This document shows, one piece after another, positions 26,960 to 35,405 of a stretch of DNA of 64,000 nucleotides (positions are counted from its first letter, which is position 1; every line of letters starts with the position of its first letter). The notes under the pieces are model-generated. The model was not told the origin of the DNA, ran no database searches, and saw only the letters and a program-made list of their open reading frames with translations. Both the position numbers and the translations under genes were made by a program. The stretch covers positions 6,634,001-6,698,000 of the forward strand of contig JAWPMV010000001.1 in the NCBI GenBank assembly GCA_033391075.1, written 5' to 3'. The DNA is from Bacteroidia bacterium (lineage in GTDB: Bacteria; Bacteroidota; Bacteroidia; J057).

Positions 26960-26981
26960 AAATCATAAAATATTGCAAATG

Positions 26982-27017
26982 GTAGGGTCAGATAATAATC
27001 TGACCCTACGTATTTTT
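26982..27017 (+). terminator. terminator after htpG
   Basis: Perfect 12-bp stem GTAGGGTCAGAT / ATCTGACCCTAC with loop AATA, followed by GTATTTTT. Confidence 0.9.
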
Positions 27018-27022
27018 AGCCT

Positions 27023-27469
27023 ATGTCTATCGAATCTCATATAGCTCCTGAATGGGCCATCGAAAGTTTGGATGGATCGGAGGTTCCCAGTCTGGCATCT
27101 TTTCGGGGCAAATTTGTCTTAATCCTCATTTTTAGCAGAGGCTGCCCGGGCTGTATGGGAAGGGCTATTCCCTTTTCTCTGGAACTGCAAAAGAATTATC
27201 CCGAGCTTCAGACCATTGCTATACATAGTCGTTTCGAAGGTCCTGAATACTCGAATCATCAGATAGAGGAAGTAAAGCTTTACTTTAAGTTACCCTATCC
27301 CCTTTACAAAGATCAGGGCAAAGAAACCTATGAGCGATATCGAGCCGAAGGTACTCCTCACTGGATTCTACTTGATAAAGAAGGTCGAGTAATTCGATCA
27401 ATGTGGGGTTCTATGGCCAATGTGCAAAACCGTTTGCAATATGCGATGGCAGAATTGTTTGGAGAGTAA
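27023..27469 (+). CDS. thioredoxin-fold peroxiredoxin/TlpA-like protein
   Basis: 148-residue thioredoxin-fold protein without signal peptide, so probably cytosolic. The active site CPGC is in IFSRGCPGCMGRAIPF, and the cis-Pro loop is in EGTPHWILLDKEGRVI. This is the AhpC/TSA-Redoxin layout, with a CxxC typical of TlpA/ResA-like reductases rather than a lone peroxidatic Cys. It starts 5 bp after the U-run of the htpG terminator, so it is expected to have its own promoter or depend on readthrough. Substrate unknown. Confidence 0.82.
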   Translation: MSIESHIAPEWAIESLDGSEVPSLASFRGKFVLILIFSRGCPGCMGRAIPFSLELQKNYPELQTIAIHSRFEGPEYSNHQIEEVKLYFKLPYPLYKDQGKETYERYRAEGTPHWILLDKEGRVIRSMWGSMANVQNRLQYAMAELFGE

Positions 27470-27562
27470 GGATGAGTTTTGCTTTAGTACAAGAAAAGAG
27501 AAATTGGGCTAAGTCAGATTTTTTTATATTGGTAAGTATCTTTACCTATCGCAACACACAAA

Positions 27563-30500
27563 ATGTCTAAACGCCCCGTAATTTTCCTGGCTTTTGCCAA
27601 TGAAAAAGAACAAGCCGCACGATACCTAAGAGGCCTCGCCATTGAGCAAAGAAAACTAAAAGCAGCCTTAGAACCAGCCGTAGATGCGGGCCTTTGTGAA
27701 TTGGTAGTAGAAAGCAATGCTACCCTGGAAAGCATCATCAATACTTTTCAAAAGGCTCGATATCGCGACAGGATTGCTGTATTTCATTATGGTGGGCATG
27801 CCGATGGCTATCAACTATTGCTGGAAACGGCAAATGATAACAATGAAATTGCACATGGGGCAGGTCTGGTTTCCTTCCTTGGTGGGCAAAAGGGATTGAG
27901 ATTTATTTTTTTAAATGGATGCTCGACTCAACAACAATCTCTAGAACTACTGAAAGCAGGCATCCCAGCGGTTATTGGTACGTCCAATTCCATCGCTGAC
28001 AATATCGCTACCCAATTGGGTGCCAGATTCTACAGCAGTATTGGTCAGGGAAATAATCTCGCGAGAGCCTGGAAAGAAGCCCAGGATGAAATCAAAATTC
28101 GGAGTGGCGCTTCTACAGATTTGCGATCTCTTTATTTCGGAGATGAAGATGATACTCAGGTTCAGGCCGATCGTTTCCCCTGGGATATTTACTATCGAGA
28201 GGGTTCGGAAATTGTGAAAAAATGGAATCTGCCAGATGCCGGGAACAATCCTCTTTTTGGATTACCTGATATCCCTGGTTCCTATGAATACCCTCAAAGT
28301 CCTTTCCGCTTTTTGAAAAGATATACCCGGGATGATTCTCGTGTATTCTTTGGTCGGTCCAGCTCCATCCAATCTTTGTATAAGCAAGTCACCGATCCCA
28401 ATGCAAGTCCTTTACTCCTTTTTCACGGACAATCAGGAGCGGGAAAATCATCTTTACTGGATTCTGGTCTATTGCCCCGAATTGAGGACAGTCATGTGGT
28501 GATCTATCTGAGGAGAGATGTAAACAAAGGACTCCTGGGTACCTTACAGGAAGGATTGGGAGTAGCCAGTCGAGAGCTCAATCTTCAGCAGCTAAAAAGC
28601 ATGAGCCATGAATTTGATACGAGTGAGCAGGAGGAGCTTCAGCGATTCATCCAATTATTAAGTCAAAAGAAGGAAGCTAGTCCTGCGCCAGTCACATTTA
28701 GTGAAGAAGAACTTGAAGGATTCCACCAGGCAAAAAACCTCTTGCCTGTTTGGCTAAAAATTGAAGAAAAAACGGGAAAACCCATGATCCTGATACTCGA
28801 TCAGGTAGAAGAAATGTATACCCGGCCTCAGGGAAAAAAGCTCAATTCTCCTTTTGCGGAAAATGATGCTCAATTGTCAGAAGATGAATTCAATCTCTTC
28901 TTAGCAGCTCTTCAAAAACTCCTGAATACCAAAAACGGATCTTTCAAAGGAAAACTGATTCTCGCATATCGAAAAGAATACCATCCGGAGATTGAGGAAA
29001 GACTTAAAAATGCAGAGATTCATCGGAGTACCATTTTCCTTGAACATCTCCATGCAAAAAATATCGAGGAAATCATCCAGGTTTATGGCCATAGACCTGC
29101 CTTAAAAAAGGCCTATAATCTAAAAATTGAAGAAGGACTCCCCGAACTCATTGCTAAAGACTTAAGCTCAAATCCTGATTCTCCTGTTGCACCGGTTTTG
29201 CAGATCATCCTCAGCCGTATGTGGCAAATGGCTTTGAAAGAAAATCCGGAAGAGCCCATTTTCAAGCATGCATATTATAAGCAACTCCTGAATGAAGGAA
29301 TTGAGTTGCGGGATTTCTTTTTGAAGCAATTGGAAGTCATGCGGTCGATGAAGAAACAATTGGGGGAAGTAGTGGACTCGGGACTGGCTTTGGATCTGCT
29401 AAAATTTCATGTCACAGAATTAGGAACGGCAGGAAGTCAAAAAATGGAAAAGATCCGGGATCGCTACCAGGATCATATGGAGGAAATAGAAGAACTGGTC
29501 AGCCGTTGCGAAGACCTCTCATTGCTGGCCTCTCTCGACGATGCCGAACAGACCATGCTCGCTCATGATACCCTCGCTCCCATCGTTGAGTTTGAATACA
29601 ATGAATCTGATAAGCCTGCCCAGCGGGCTTCCCGAATTCTTTCTGCCAAACTGATGGACCTGAATGCCCTCGAAAAGCAGGCGGATACCGAATGGGAAAA
29701 GGAAGCCCTGAAAGAAAAAGTCTTTCTGGATGAAGTCGATTTGGGAGTGGTTGAAAGTGGAATGAAACATATGCGTTCCCTTCAAACAGGGGAACTTGAA
29801 TTAATCCAGAGAAGTCAGAAGATCAGAAATAAAAAACGAGCAGAAAAGAAGCGCAACCGACTCATACAAATCGGAAGTGGCATTGCCCTCATATTAGGTG
29901 CAGTCATTTTTGCTTTCTTTCAGCGGTATAATGCACAGGTAATTCTGGAAGCGAATACGGTACGAGTAGAAAGGAATATTGAGCGGGCAAATGAAGCTAT
30001 TCATCGCTTGCGATATCCTATAGCCCTGGAGTTTCTGGAAGAATCGGCCAGCATGAAACTCAATGTTGAGCAAACCCTGAGCGGACTGAATGAACTAGCT
30101 TTCGTTTACCAGCAAATAGGCAGATCTGATTCTGTGCTTAAAATTCTGGATTTAGCCGAACCTTTACTGGAGGGTTCCAATTCAGATGAATTTAGCAGGC
30201 ATTTGAATTTGGCAAGGAACAATCCCTCGGATTCTCTTTTACAACTTAGCAGGCTACACCTTTCCTCCACAGAAAAGGAAAAACTGCTAGCAGAAAAATA
30301 TTTCCCCATTACCCTTCCAGTAGAAGGAGGAGAATTTTTCATGGGAACTGATGAACCTGTTCGAGATGAAGAAGATGCCCAGCCCAGACATAAAGTCGCT
30401 GTTTCGGATTTTGAAATGGGGAAGTTTGAGATTACGGCAGCACAATTTCATCTATTCGGCATGTTGACCGATAGTATGCCTGCTATGCCTTCCTCTGACT

Positions 30501-31000
30501 GGCTGGCAGATCACCCGATGGTCGCCATAAATTGGAACCTGGCCAGTGCCTATTGCAAATGGCTTTCGATCAAAACCGGAGAAAGGTATCGCCTTCCTAC
30601 TGAAGCAGAATGGGAATATGCCGCTTCCGGAGGCAAATTGAGTAAGGGGTATTTGTATTCTGGTTCAAATAAAATCGGAGAAGTAGCTCATTATAAAAAG
30701 AATTCAAACTTCACTTCTGCTGTAGGCCAAAAGGCAGCCAATGAATTAGGGCTTTATGATATGAGTGGAAATGTAAAGGAATGGTGCTATGACTATTACG
30801 CGCCTTATTCCGGGACTTTTCAAGAAAATCCCACAGGCCCCAATGAAAATGAGATCAATGGAACCGCCTTCGTTATAAATCGGGGTGGGGGATGGAGTCA
30901 GGAAGTTTCCCAAAGCAGAAAAACTTTCCGCTTGTATAATCTGGTGACCTACAAAGATGTTGTTCTTGGTTTTCGGGTAGTGAAAGAAATACAGAAATAA
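27563..31000 (+). CDS. CHAT protease - nSTAND NTPase - TM - FGE-sulfatase fusion
   Basis: 1145-residue signalling/conflict-type protein. Residues 1-215 are a CHAT (caspase-like) peptidase with catalytic His79 in HYGGHADG and Cys120 in LNGCST. After the linker PQSPFRFLKRYTRDDSRVFFGR comes an nSTAND NTPase with Walker A GQSGAGKSS (~289-297), Walker B ILILDQVEE (~409-417) and the AHDTLAPIVEFEY motif near 665. One membrane helix lies at ~767-787 (IGSGIALILGAVIFAFF). After a helical stretch, residues ~913-1143 are a formylglycine-generating-enzyme/C-type-lectin fold (GEFFMGTDEP, YRLPTEAEWEYAA, YDMSGNVKEWCYDYY, VLGFRVVKEI). Probable logic: the lectin-fold end senses, the STAND part oligomerises, the CHAT part cleaves a protein. 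The target is not visible. Monocistronic, with a strong terminator. Confidence 0.9.
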   Translation: MSKRPVIFLAFANEKEQAARYLRGLAIEQRKLKAALEPAVDAGLCELVVESNATLESIINTFQKARYRDRIAVFHYGGHADGYQLLLETANDNNEIAHGAGLVSFLGGQKGLRFIFLNGCSTQQQSLELLKAGIPAVIGTSNSIADNIATQLGARFYSSIGQGNNLARAWKEAQDEIKIRSGASTDLRSLYFGDEDDTQVQADRFPWDIYYREGSEIVKKWNLPDAGNNPLFGLPDIPGSYEYPQSPFRFLKRYTRDDSRVFFGRSSSIQSLYKQVTDPNASPLLLFHGQSGAGKSSLLDSGLLPRIEDSHVVIYLRRDVNKGLLGTLQEGLGVASRELNLQQLKSMSHEFDTSEQEELQRFIQLLSQKKEASPAPVTFSEEELEGFHQAKNLLPVWLKIEEKTGKPMILILDQVEEMYTRPQGKKLNSPFAENDAQLSEDEFNLFLAALQKLLNTKNGSFKGKLILAYRKEYHPEIEERLKNAEIHRSTIFLEHLHAKNIEEIIQVYGHRPALKKAYNLKIEEGLPELIAKDLSSNPDSPVAPVLQIILSRMWQMALKENPEEPIFKHAYYKQLLNEGIELRDFFLKQLEVMRSMKKQLGEVVDSGLALDLLKFHVTELGTAGSQKMEKIRDRYQDHMEEIEELVSRCEDLSLLASLDDAEQTMLAHDTLAPIVEFEYNESDKPAQRASRILSAKLMDLNALEKQADTEWEKEALKEKVFLDEVDLGVVESGMKHMRSLQTGELELIQRSQKIRNKKRAEKKRNRLIQIGSGIALILGAVIFAFFQRYNAQVILEANTVRVERNIERANEAIHRLRYPIALEFLEESASMKLNVEQTLSGLNELAFVYQQIGRSDSVLKILDLAEPLLEGSNSDEFSRHLNLARNNPSDSLLQLSRLHLSSTEKEKLLAEKYFPITLPVEGGEFFMGTDEPVRDEEDAQPRHKVAVSDFEMGKFEITAAQFHLFGMLTDSMPAMPSSDWLADHPMVAINWNLASAYCKWLSIKTGERYRLPTEAEWEYAASGGKLSKGYLYSGSNKIGEVAHYKKNSNFTSAVGQKAANELGLYDMSGNVKEWCYDYYAPYSGTFQENPTGPNENEINGTAFVINRGGGWSQEVSQSRKTFRLYNLVTYKDVVLGFRVVKEIQK

Positions 31001-31001
31001 A

Positions 31002-31035
31002 AAAAGCGGGACTGAGAATACTCAGTCCCGCTTTT
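31002..31035. terminator. bidirectional terminator between convergent genes
   Basis: Perfect 15-bp stem (AAAAGCGGGACTGAG and its complement) with loop AATA. A-run on the left and T-run on the right let it stop transcription from both sides. Confidence 0.92.
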
Positions 31036-31060
31036 CATTTATAGGTGTTTCTTTTCTGCT

Positions 31061-32479
31061 TTATTCTATACCTGAGAAGGCCCCCACGCCAAAGTTCAAC
31101 AATTCTTTCCCTCCATCCGGATCCATGCTCAGGCTGAAATGCATGAAGAAGTCATAATTGGTAATTATATACATCCTTTCTCCTCCTTCCATATCAGATT
31201 CTCCATCGACGGATTCATAATCTGTATAATAAATACAAGGAAGGTCTGCTTTATGTAAAATCAATTCAAAATCTTCTTCTGGCCCATCTTCCTCATTGAA
31301 ATCCTGGGGATAATGCTCCCGGTCAATGACTCCATAATGCCCTTCTCCTTCGCGTTCTTCTATGGATAAAAATCCTCCGCCACTTCCATAATCTACATCT
31401 GACTGGATGTACAAATAAGAACCGGAAGGATCATATTCACTATATTCACCGGCCATATCTGTAATTCTCAACATCTGAAAATATCCGTTACCTACTCCCA
31501 GGTCGATGATCATTACGGCCTCTTCTTCATTAGCAAAGCCCATCCCTGCAAAGAATAGTCCCATATCAATGAAATCTTCTTCCTCTTCAGCAATACTCGC
31601 AGATTCCAGGTCGATGAAATAGGTATCAAAGGTTTCAAGATTTTCTTCATTGACTGTATAGCCCCCAATCAGAACTTCTCCGTCTACTTCAAAGGTCAAA
31701 TCGCCTTGCATAACCATTGCAATTTCTTCTTGCATGAGCGAAATCTCTTCTTCCAGATTGACTTGTTCCGGCAACCACTCATTGGTATTGTAGATTTTCA
31801 TAAGAAAGGAACCTGTTAGCGGTTCTTCTGGATCATGTGCGAATAAAGCGAGTCCCCAGTTCATACCTTCGCTGTAACCCTGATCAGCATCATGCTCTTT
31901 CAGGTTGAGGTGCAGTACGATATAGGCTCCATCGAAGTATTGGAAATTCTCAGCATTATTGACTTTTGTATTGATGCCCGAATAGATGCTGACTAATTCT
32001 GTTCCGCCCGGAAAGTTGGTCGCAACGAATTTGTCCTCCAATTCAACTCCATAAAAATGGGAGCCGTCTTTCTCGAAGTGGTAAATATCCGAGTTCGCTT
32101 TTTCCTGGGGATCATTGTAGGTGTCAAATTCTCCGTATTCTTCTTTGCCGCTGGTCAGATTTTCTGCACGATAAAGCTGTGAAGATCGATCAAATTCATA
32201 AAGGATGATATCTCCGGGAGTACCAGCTCCTGTACTTATGGTTTTGCCGACAGCATCTCGATTGATGGTTTTACCAACGGTGTTTACTTTATCACCTGTC
32301 GGGGCAGAACGTGAGTCGGAAAATAGCTCGGCATTGTTGTCTGCAGCAGCGTTATTTTCTGCAGCATTTTCGGTTGAAGATGGAGGGGTTGAAGTAGCTG
32401 TACTTTCTCCACCACCCCCGCAAGCAGATAATAAAAATACTGATAGATAGATCAAAAATAGTTGTGGTGTTCGTTTCAT
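31061..32479 (-). CDS. putative lipoprotein, 472 residues
   Basis: Type II signal peptide with lipobox LLSAC at residues ~16-20, followed directly by GGGGES, so the mature N-terminal Cys is acylated. A run of Gly after the Cys is typical for surface-exposed Bacteroidota lipoproteins. A low-complexity Ser/Thr/Asn/Ala linker follows, with a doubled GKTI segment (VGKTINRDAVGKTISTG). The remainder is acidic (Glu/Asp-rich) and beta-rich without any domain I recognise. Single gene on the minus strand, sharing the bidirectional terminator with the CHAT-FGE gene. Function unknown. Confidence 0.72.
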   Translation of the reverse strand: MKRTPQLFLIYLSVFLLSACGGGGESTATSTPPSSTENAAENNAAADNNAELFSDSRSAPTGDKVNTVGKTINRDAVGKTISTGAGTPGDIILYEFDRSSQLYRAENLTSGKEEYGEFDTYNDPQEKANSDIYHFEKDGSHFYGVELEDKFVATNFPGGTELVSIYSGINTKVNNAENFQYFDGAYIVLHLNLKEHDADQGYSEGMNWGLALFAHDPEEPLTGSFLMKIYNTNEWLPEQVNLEEEISLMQEEIAMVMQGDLTFEVDGEVLIGGYTVNEENLETFDTYFIDLESASIAEEEEDFIDMGLFFAGMGFANEEEAVMIIDLGVGNGYFQMLRITDMAGEYSEYDPSGSYLYIQSDVDYGSGGGFLSIEEREGEGHYGVIDREHYPQDFNEEDGPEEDFELILHKADLPCIYYTDYESVDGESDMEGGERMYIITNYDFFMHFSLSMDPDGGKELLNFGVGAFSGIE

Positions 32480-32572
32480 GACGATTTTTGTTTTAAGGCA
32501 TTCATTTCCAATGTATGAAAATTATTAAGCCTTAAAAAACATCAAAAATCTAAACAAGCCCAGCTGAGGGTT

Positions 32573-32750
32573 TCGCTTACTGTAGGAATCTTATATTCCT
32601 TTCTTCCCTATTTATAGAAGCTCCAGCACTTCTTTCTTGCCCTTCCTGTTTGTCGATATCAACTTCTCCGGGCATTGCTCTCCAGCTTGACCGAGGGTTT
32701 CAACAACTTTTTCCTGCTGAACACTGATCCTTTGCATGATGAGAAATTTA
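32573..32750 (-). pseudogene. deletion remnant of a paralogue of the GreA/Rnk-like gene at 34812-35255
   Basis: On the minus strand this matches both ends of the intact gene at 34812-35255 (5': GAAACCCTCGGTCAAGC versus GAAACCCTTCGCAAAGC; 3': AAGGAATATAAGAT versus AAGGAATACAAGAT). The middle, corresponding to 263 bp of the intact gene, is missing. The junction falls at GGCAAGA, which occurs at both matching places in the intact copy (35134-35140 and 34871-34877), so this is a microhomology deletion. The start codon is changed, the frame is shifted, and the stop codon position reads GAA. It lies immediately after the S74 gene stop. Confidence 0.8.
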
Positions 32751-34493
32751 TTATTTAAGTTCTTTTTCTAGTTTTTCGAGCCTTTCCTGAAGGTCTTCGA
32801 TCACCTTCGCTTGTATTTCAATCATATCTTGTTGCTCCTGAATCGCTTTGATAGCCAAAACACTGAATTCAGCATATTTTAATCCTTTGATTCCCTCCTT
32901 TTCGATTAGCTGATTGGGAAATAGCTCTTCCACTTCCTGAGCAATAAAACCAGTCGAAAGAGGGGCATCTTTCTTACTGTCCTTGAATTGATAGGTGCTG
33001 GGACGGAGCTGTAAAATTCTTGGCAGTACATCTGGCAATAGTTTGATGTTCTTTTTAAGACTACGATCAGACGTTTTTATATAGCTTCCATCCGAATCCA
33101 GGATATAGGATTTCAGGGAATTGTTAAAATAAAAATTATAATCAGCCGACTGGTCAACCGATGTTTCCCAGTGCCCAGCTCCAGAAAGATTGAGGAAGAT
33201 TCCATTACCTATGCCTGGGTTGGGTTGCTCAATGTCCAGCATGGATCGGGGGCTGTTGTGGTTTATCCCGACTCTCGCATTTTTCAGAACGGTAAATGCA
33301 TTAGAACGGTTGAAAGTATCTATGCTATTTCCCACTTCAAAAATCGGGTCGTCTGCATGCCAGGCATTTGGACTTCCTCCTCCAATATTACCTGCCCCTA
33401 CTGCGGTTGAAACGAAGGCATCTGCTCGTGTATAATATCCTGCTGAGACGGCTGAATTTCCAATGGTTCTGGAAAGGTGTCCTAAAGCTACTGAACCAAA
33501 ATTAGTTGACGAAGCTCGAATTCCTATGGCTATTGATCCCGCTCCTGTTGCTTTTGTATTGTTTCCTATTGCCACAGAAGCCCAACCGACATTTGCTGGG
33601 TCCCAAAAATCGAATCCTGTGCCCCCAATTATGGAACCATCAGCATTGAGTTGACCTGCGCGAAAGGCCCCTCCTCTTCCAGGCTTGAACATCACTTTGG
33701 GATCTGGAAAGAAATTACTTTTCCCGAGTGTATCTGCACCAAACAGGACTGTATTCCCTTCTCCTACATGAAAAGGTGCCTGGGCAGGGAAATTACCTAC
33801 TAGAATCCCAACACGTCCATTATCATAATGTATCCCCAAGCTGTCTTGATTCCAAAGAGCTTGAGGTATCCTAATAGTTCCTCCTCCCCTTGACAAAGAA
33901 AGGTCATTCCCAGAGAGAGAAATGCTCTGGATCTCATTCATCGGGTCAGCGTCTATATCGCTGGTCTCATCAGCCTGAGGAATCCATGCTGTACCGTTCC
34001 ACTTTAAGACTTCCCCGATAGCAGCTTGAGCAACAGAAACTTCCTCAATGTCAGCTAGACTAATACTTTCTACTGAATTAGCTTTATCCGCGAACAAGCT
34101 GTATGGGACACTCTGAAGTTGGGTATTTCCCATATCCTGAAATCCATTACCCTGATCTACCTCTATTTTAAGGTCAAATATGTCTGATCCCCAGGCTATG
34201 TCTGAAAAATTACCCGTATGTGTTGAAGAACTTCCAATGGTCAAATTTATCAAGCCAAATTCATTGGTATTCTCGGCATGAGTTTCTACATAGCTCACAA
34301 TTCCACTGCTCCTTGGAATGATGGAGAAACGAATAAGTACCACTTGGTTTTTAATAATTCCTGAAGCGTCCCTTAATACGGATTGGTAGTTGATACCTTG
34401 AGGAGATTGGGCTAAAGAAACTGAAGGCAAAAGGCATAACATCAGCCAAACCCAGCTTAACATCAATGATGGGGGGATTCTTAGGTTTTTCAT
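32751..34493 (-). CDS. secreted hep-hag / tail-fibre-type protein with S74 chaperone domain
   Basis: 580-residue exported protein. Signal peptide (residues 1-28, ending SVSLAQ), then GINYQSVLRDASGIIKNQ, a common N-terminal domain in Bacteroidota. Residues ~300-375 contain YadA-like head repeats (GAGSIAIGIRASS, FGSVALGHLSR, NSAVSAGYYTR, FVSTAVGAG). The C-terminus is a peptidase S74 intramolecular chaperone: SDRSLKKNIKLLPDVL, GFIAQEVEELFP, YAEFSVLAIKAIQEQQ, ending in a coiled coil. In phage endosialidases the Ser of SDRxLK self-cleaves after trimerisation. It is likely a trimeric surface fibre. The pseudogene follows directly. Confidence 0.85.
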   Translation of the reverse strand: MKNLRIPPSLMLSWVWLMLCLLPSVSLAQSPQGINYQSVLRDASGIIKNQVVLIRFSIIPRSSGIVSYVETHAENTNEFGLINLTIGSSSTHTGNFSDIAWGSDIFDLKIEVDQGNGFQDMGNTQLQSVPYSLFADKANSVESISLADIEEVSVAQAAIGEVLKWNGTAWIPQADETSDIDADPMNEIQSISLSGNDLSLSRGGGTIRIPQALWNQDSLGIHYDNGRVGILVGNFPAQAPFHVGEGNTVLFGADTLGKSNFFPDPKVMFKPGRGGAFRAGQLNADGSIIGGTGFDFWDPANVGWASVAIGNNTKATGAGSIAIGIRASSTNFGSVALGHLSRTIGNSAVSAGYYTRADAFVSTAVGAGNIGGGSPNAWHADDPIFEVGNSIDTFNRSNAFTVLKNARVGINHNSPRSMLDIEQPNPGIGNGIFLNLSGAGHWETSVDQSADYNFYFNNSLKSYILDSDGSYIKTSDRSLKKNIKLLPDVLPRILQLRPSTYQFKDSKKDAPLSTGFIAQEVEELFPNQLIEKEGIKGLKYAEFSVLAIKAIQEQQDMIEIQAKVIEDLQERLEKLEKELK

Positions 34494-34811
34494 AGCATTT
34501 GTGTGTTTATCAAAAACAATTCCCGGTAGTGCAGCTGATTGCCTATCTATTTTCCCTCAATAGCAAAATATTAGCTCTCAAAAACATGGAGTCGCAATGA
34601 GAAAATTACCAGAAGAAATGAGAATGAATTTTACTCGGATAAGTCGGTTGAATATATAGTCCATAAAGTATGGCTAGCCTAAGCCTGGATTTCATCTTTA
34701 CTTCTTAGGAAGTAAATACTACAGGGTTTAATCGCAAAGCCAGGCACTCCAAGCCTCCTATTGAAAGTGCTCTTCATATAAGAATAAAGTACGAATCTAT
34801 GGGAAAGCAAT
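34494..34811. other. 318-bp gap with no recognisable gene
   Basis: It holds the leader of the S74 gene and the trailer of the GreA-like gene. A small hairpin TACTTC-TTAG-GAAGTA lies at about 34698-34713. The longest ATG frames are about 20 codons. Nothing else is seen. Confidence 0.5.
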
Positions 34812-35255
34812 CTAGCTTACTGCACGTATCTTGTATTCCTTCTTACCAATAGAAATCCTGTCTCCTTCTTTCTTGCCTTTTAGTTGGAGGTAAATAGGGG
34901 CATGTGTAGAAATCCCAATTACTTTTCTGTCTTCCACCTGAAAAGGTAGGGAAGAAATTCCGACAAAGAAGTTGAGGTAATCGGTTTCAACCAAGGAGCC
35001 TACTTTTACTTTTTCCACTTTCTCCAAAGGAATCGATTGAATTCGTGCCAGATCGCTTTCAGCTATCTTCAACTGGGTTTCCATTCTTCGCCAGAGGTCT
35101 GTTGCCTCTTCCTGATGAGAATAGTCTTCCGGATCTTGCCCTTCCTGTTCGTCGATATCAGCTTCCTCCTGGTATTGCTCTACGGCTTTGCGAAGGGTTT
35201 CCACAGCTTCTTCCTGCTGTTCTATGATGCTTTTCTTGATGATAGATTTATCCAT
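34812..35255 (-). CDS. GreA/Rnk-like C-terminal-domain protein
   Basis: 147 residues. An N-terminal helical coiled coil (MDKSIIKKSIIEQQEEAVETL...ATDLWRRMETQLKIAESDLARI) is followed by a small beta domain (VKVGSLVETDYLNFFVGIS, ISTHAPIYLQLKGKKEGDRI, IGKKEYKIRAVS). This is the layout of Gre-family transcript-cleavage factors and Rnk, which enter the RNA polymerase secondary channel. The Bacteroidota '3-oxoacyl-ACP synthase/GreA-like' small proteins share it. The start at 35255 is preferred, because the frame extension to 35342 runs through the terminator of the upstream gene. A broken paralogue lies at 32573-32750. Confidence 0.65.
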   Translation of the reverse strand: MDKSIIKKSIIEQQEEAVETLRKAVEQYQEEADIDEQEGQDPEDYSHQEEATDLWRRMETQLKIAESDLARIQSIPLEKVEKVKVGSLVETDYLNFFVGISSLPFQVEDRKVIGISTHAPIYLQLKGKKEGDRISIGKKEYKIRAVS

Positions 35256-35313
35256 AGTAATTTTTATAAAAGGTATATCACTCAGGTAATAGGCATTTAC
35301 CTGTTCTTGAAAC

Positions 35314-35342
35314 AAAAAGTGCATCAGAAAGCTCTGATGCAC
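35314..35342 (-). terminator. terminator after the hemopexin-repeat gene
   Basis: Perfect 10-bp stem GTGCATCAGA / TCTGATGCAC with a 4-nt loop. On the minus strand it is followed by TTTTTG. It sits 64 bp after the stop codon at 35406. Confidence 0.85.
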
Positions 35343-35405
35343 AATGATTTATTTATGGGGAATGAATGAGAAAAGTCAATCCCCATTAGCTTTCTTCAAC
35401 AATTC

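Noticed and set aside
27563-31000. A diversity-generating retroelement with this FGE domain as target
   Set aside because: No reverse transcriptase, template repeat or accessory gene is found in the window. Only the target-type fold is present, so a DGR is not claimed.
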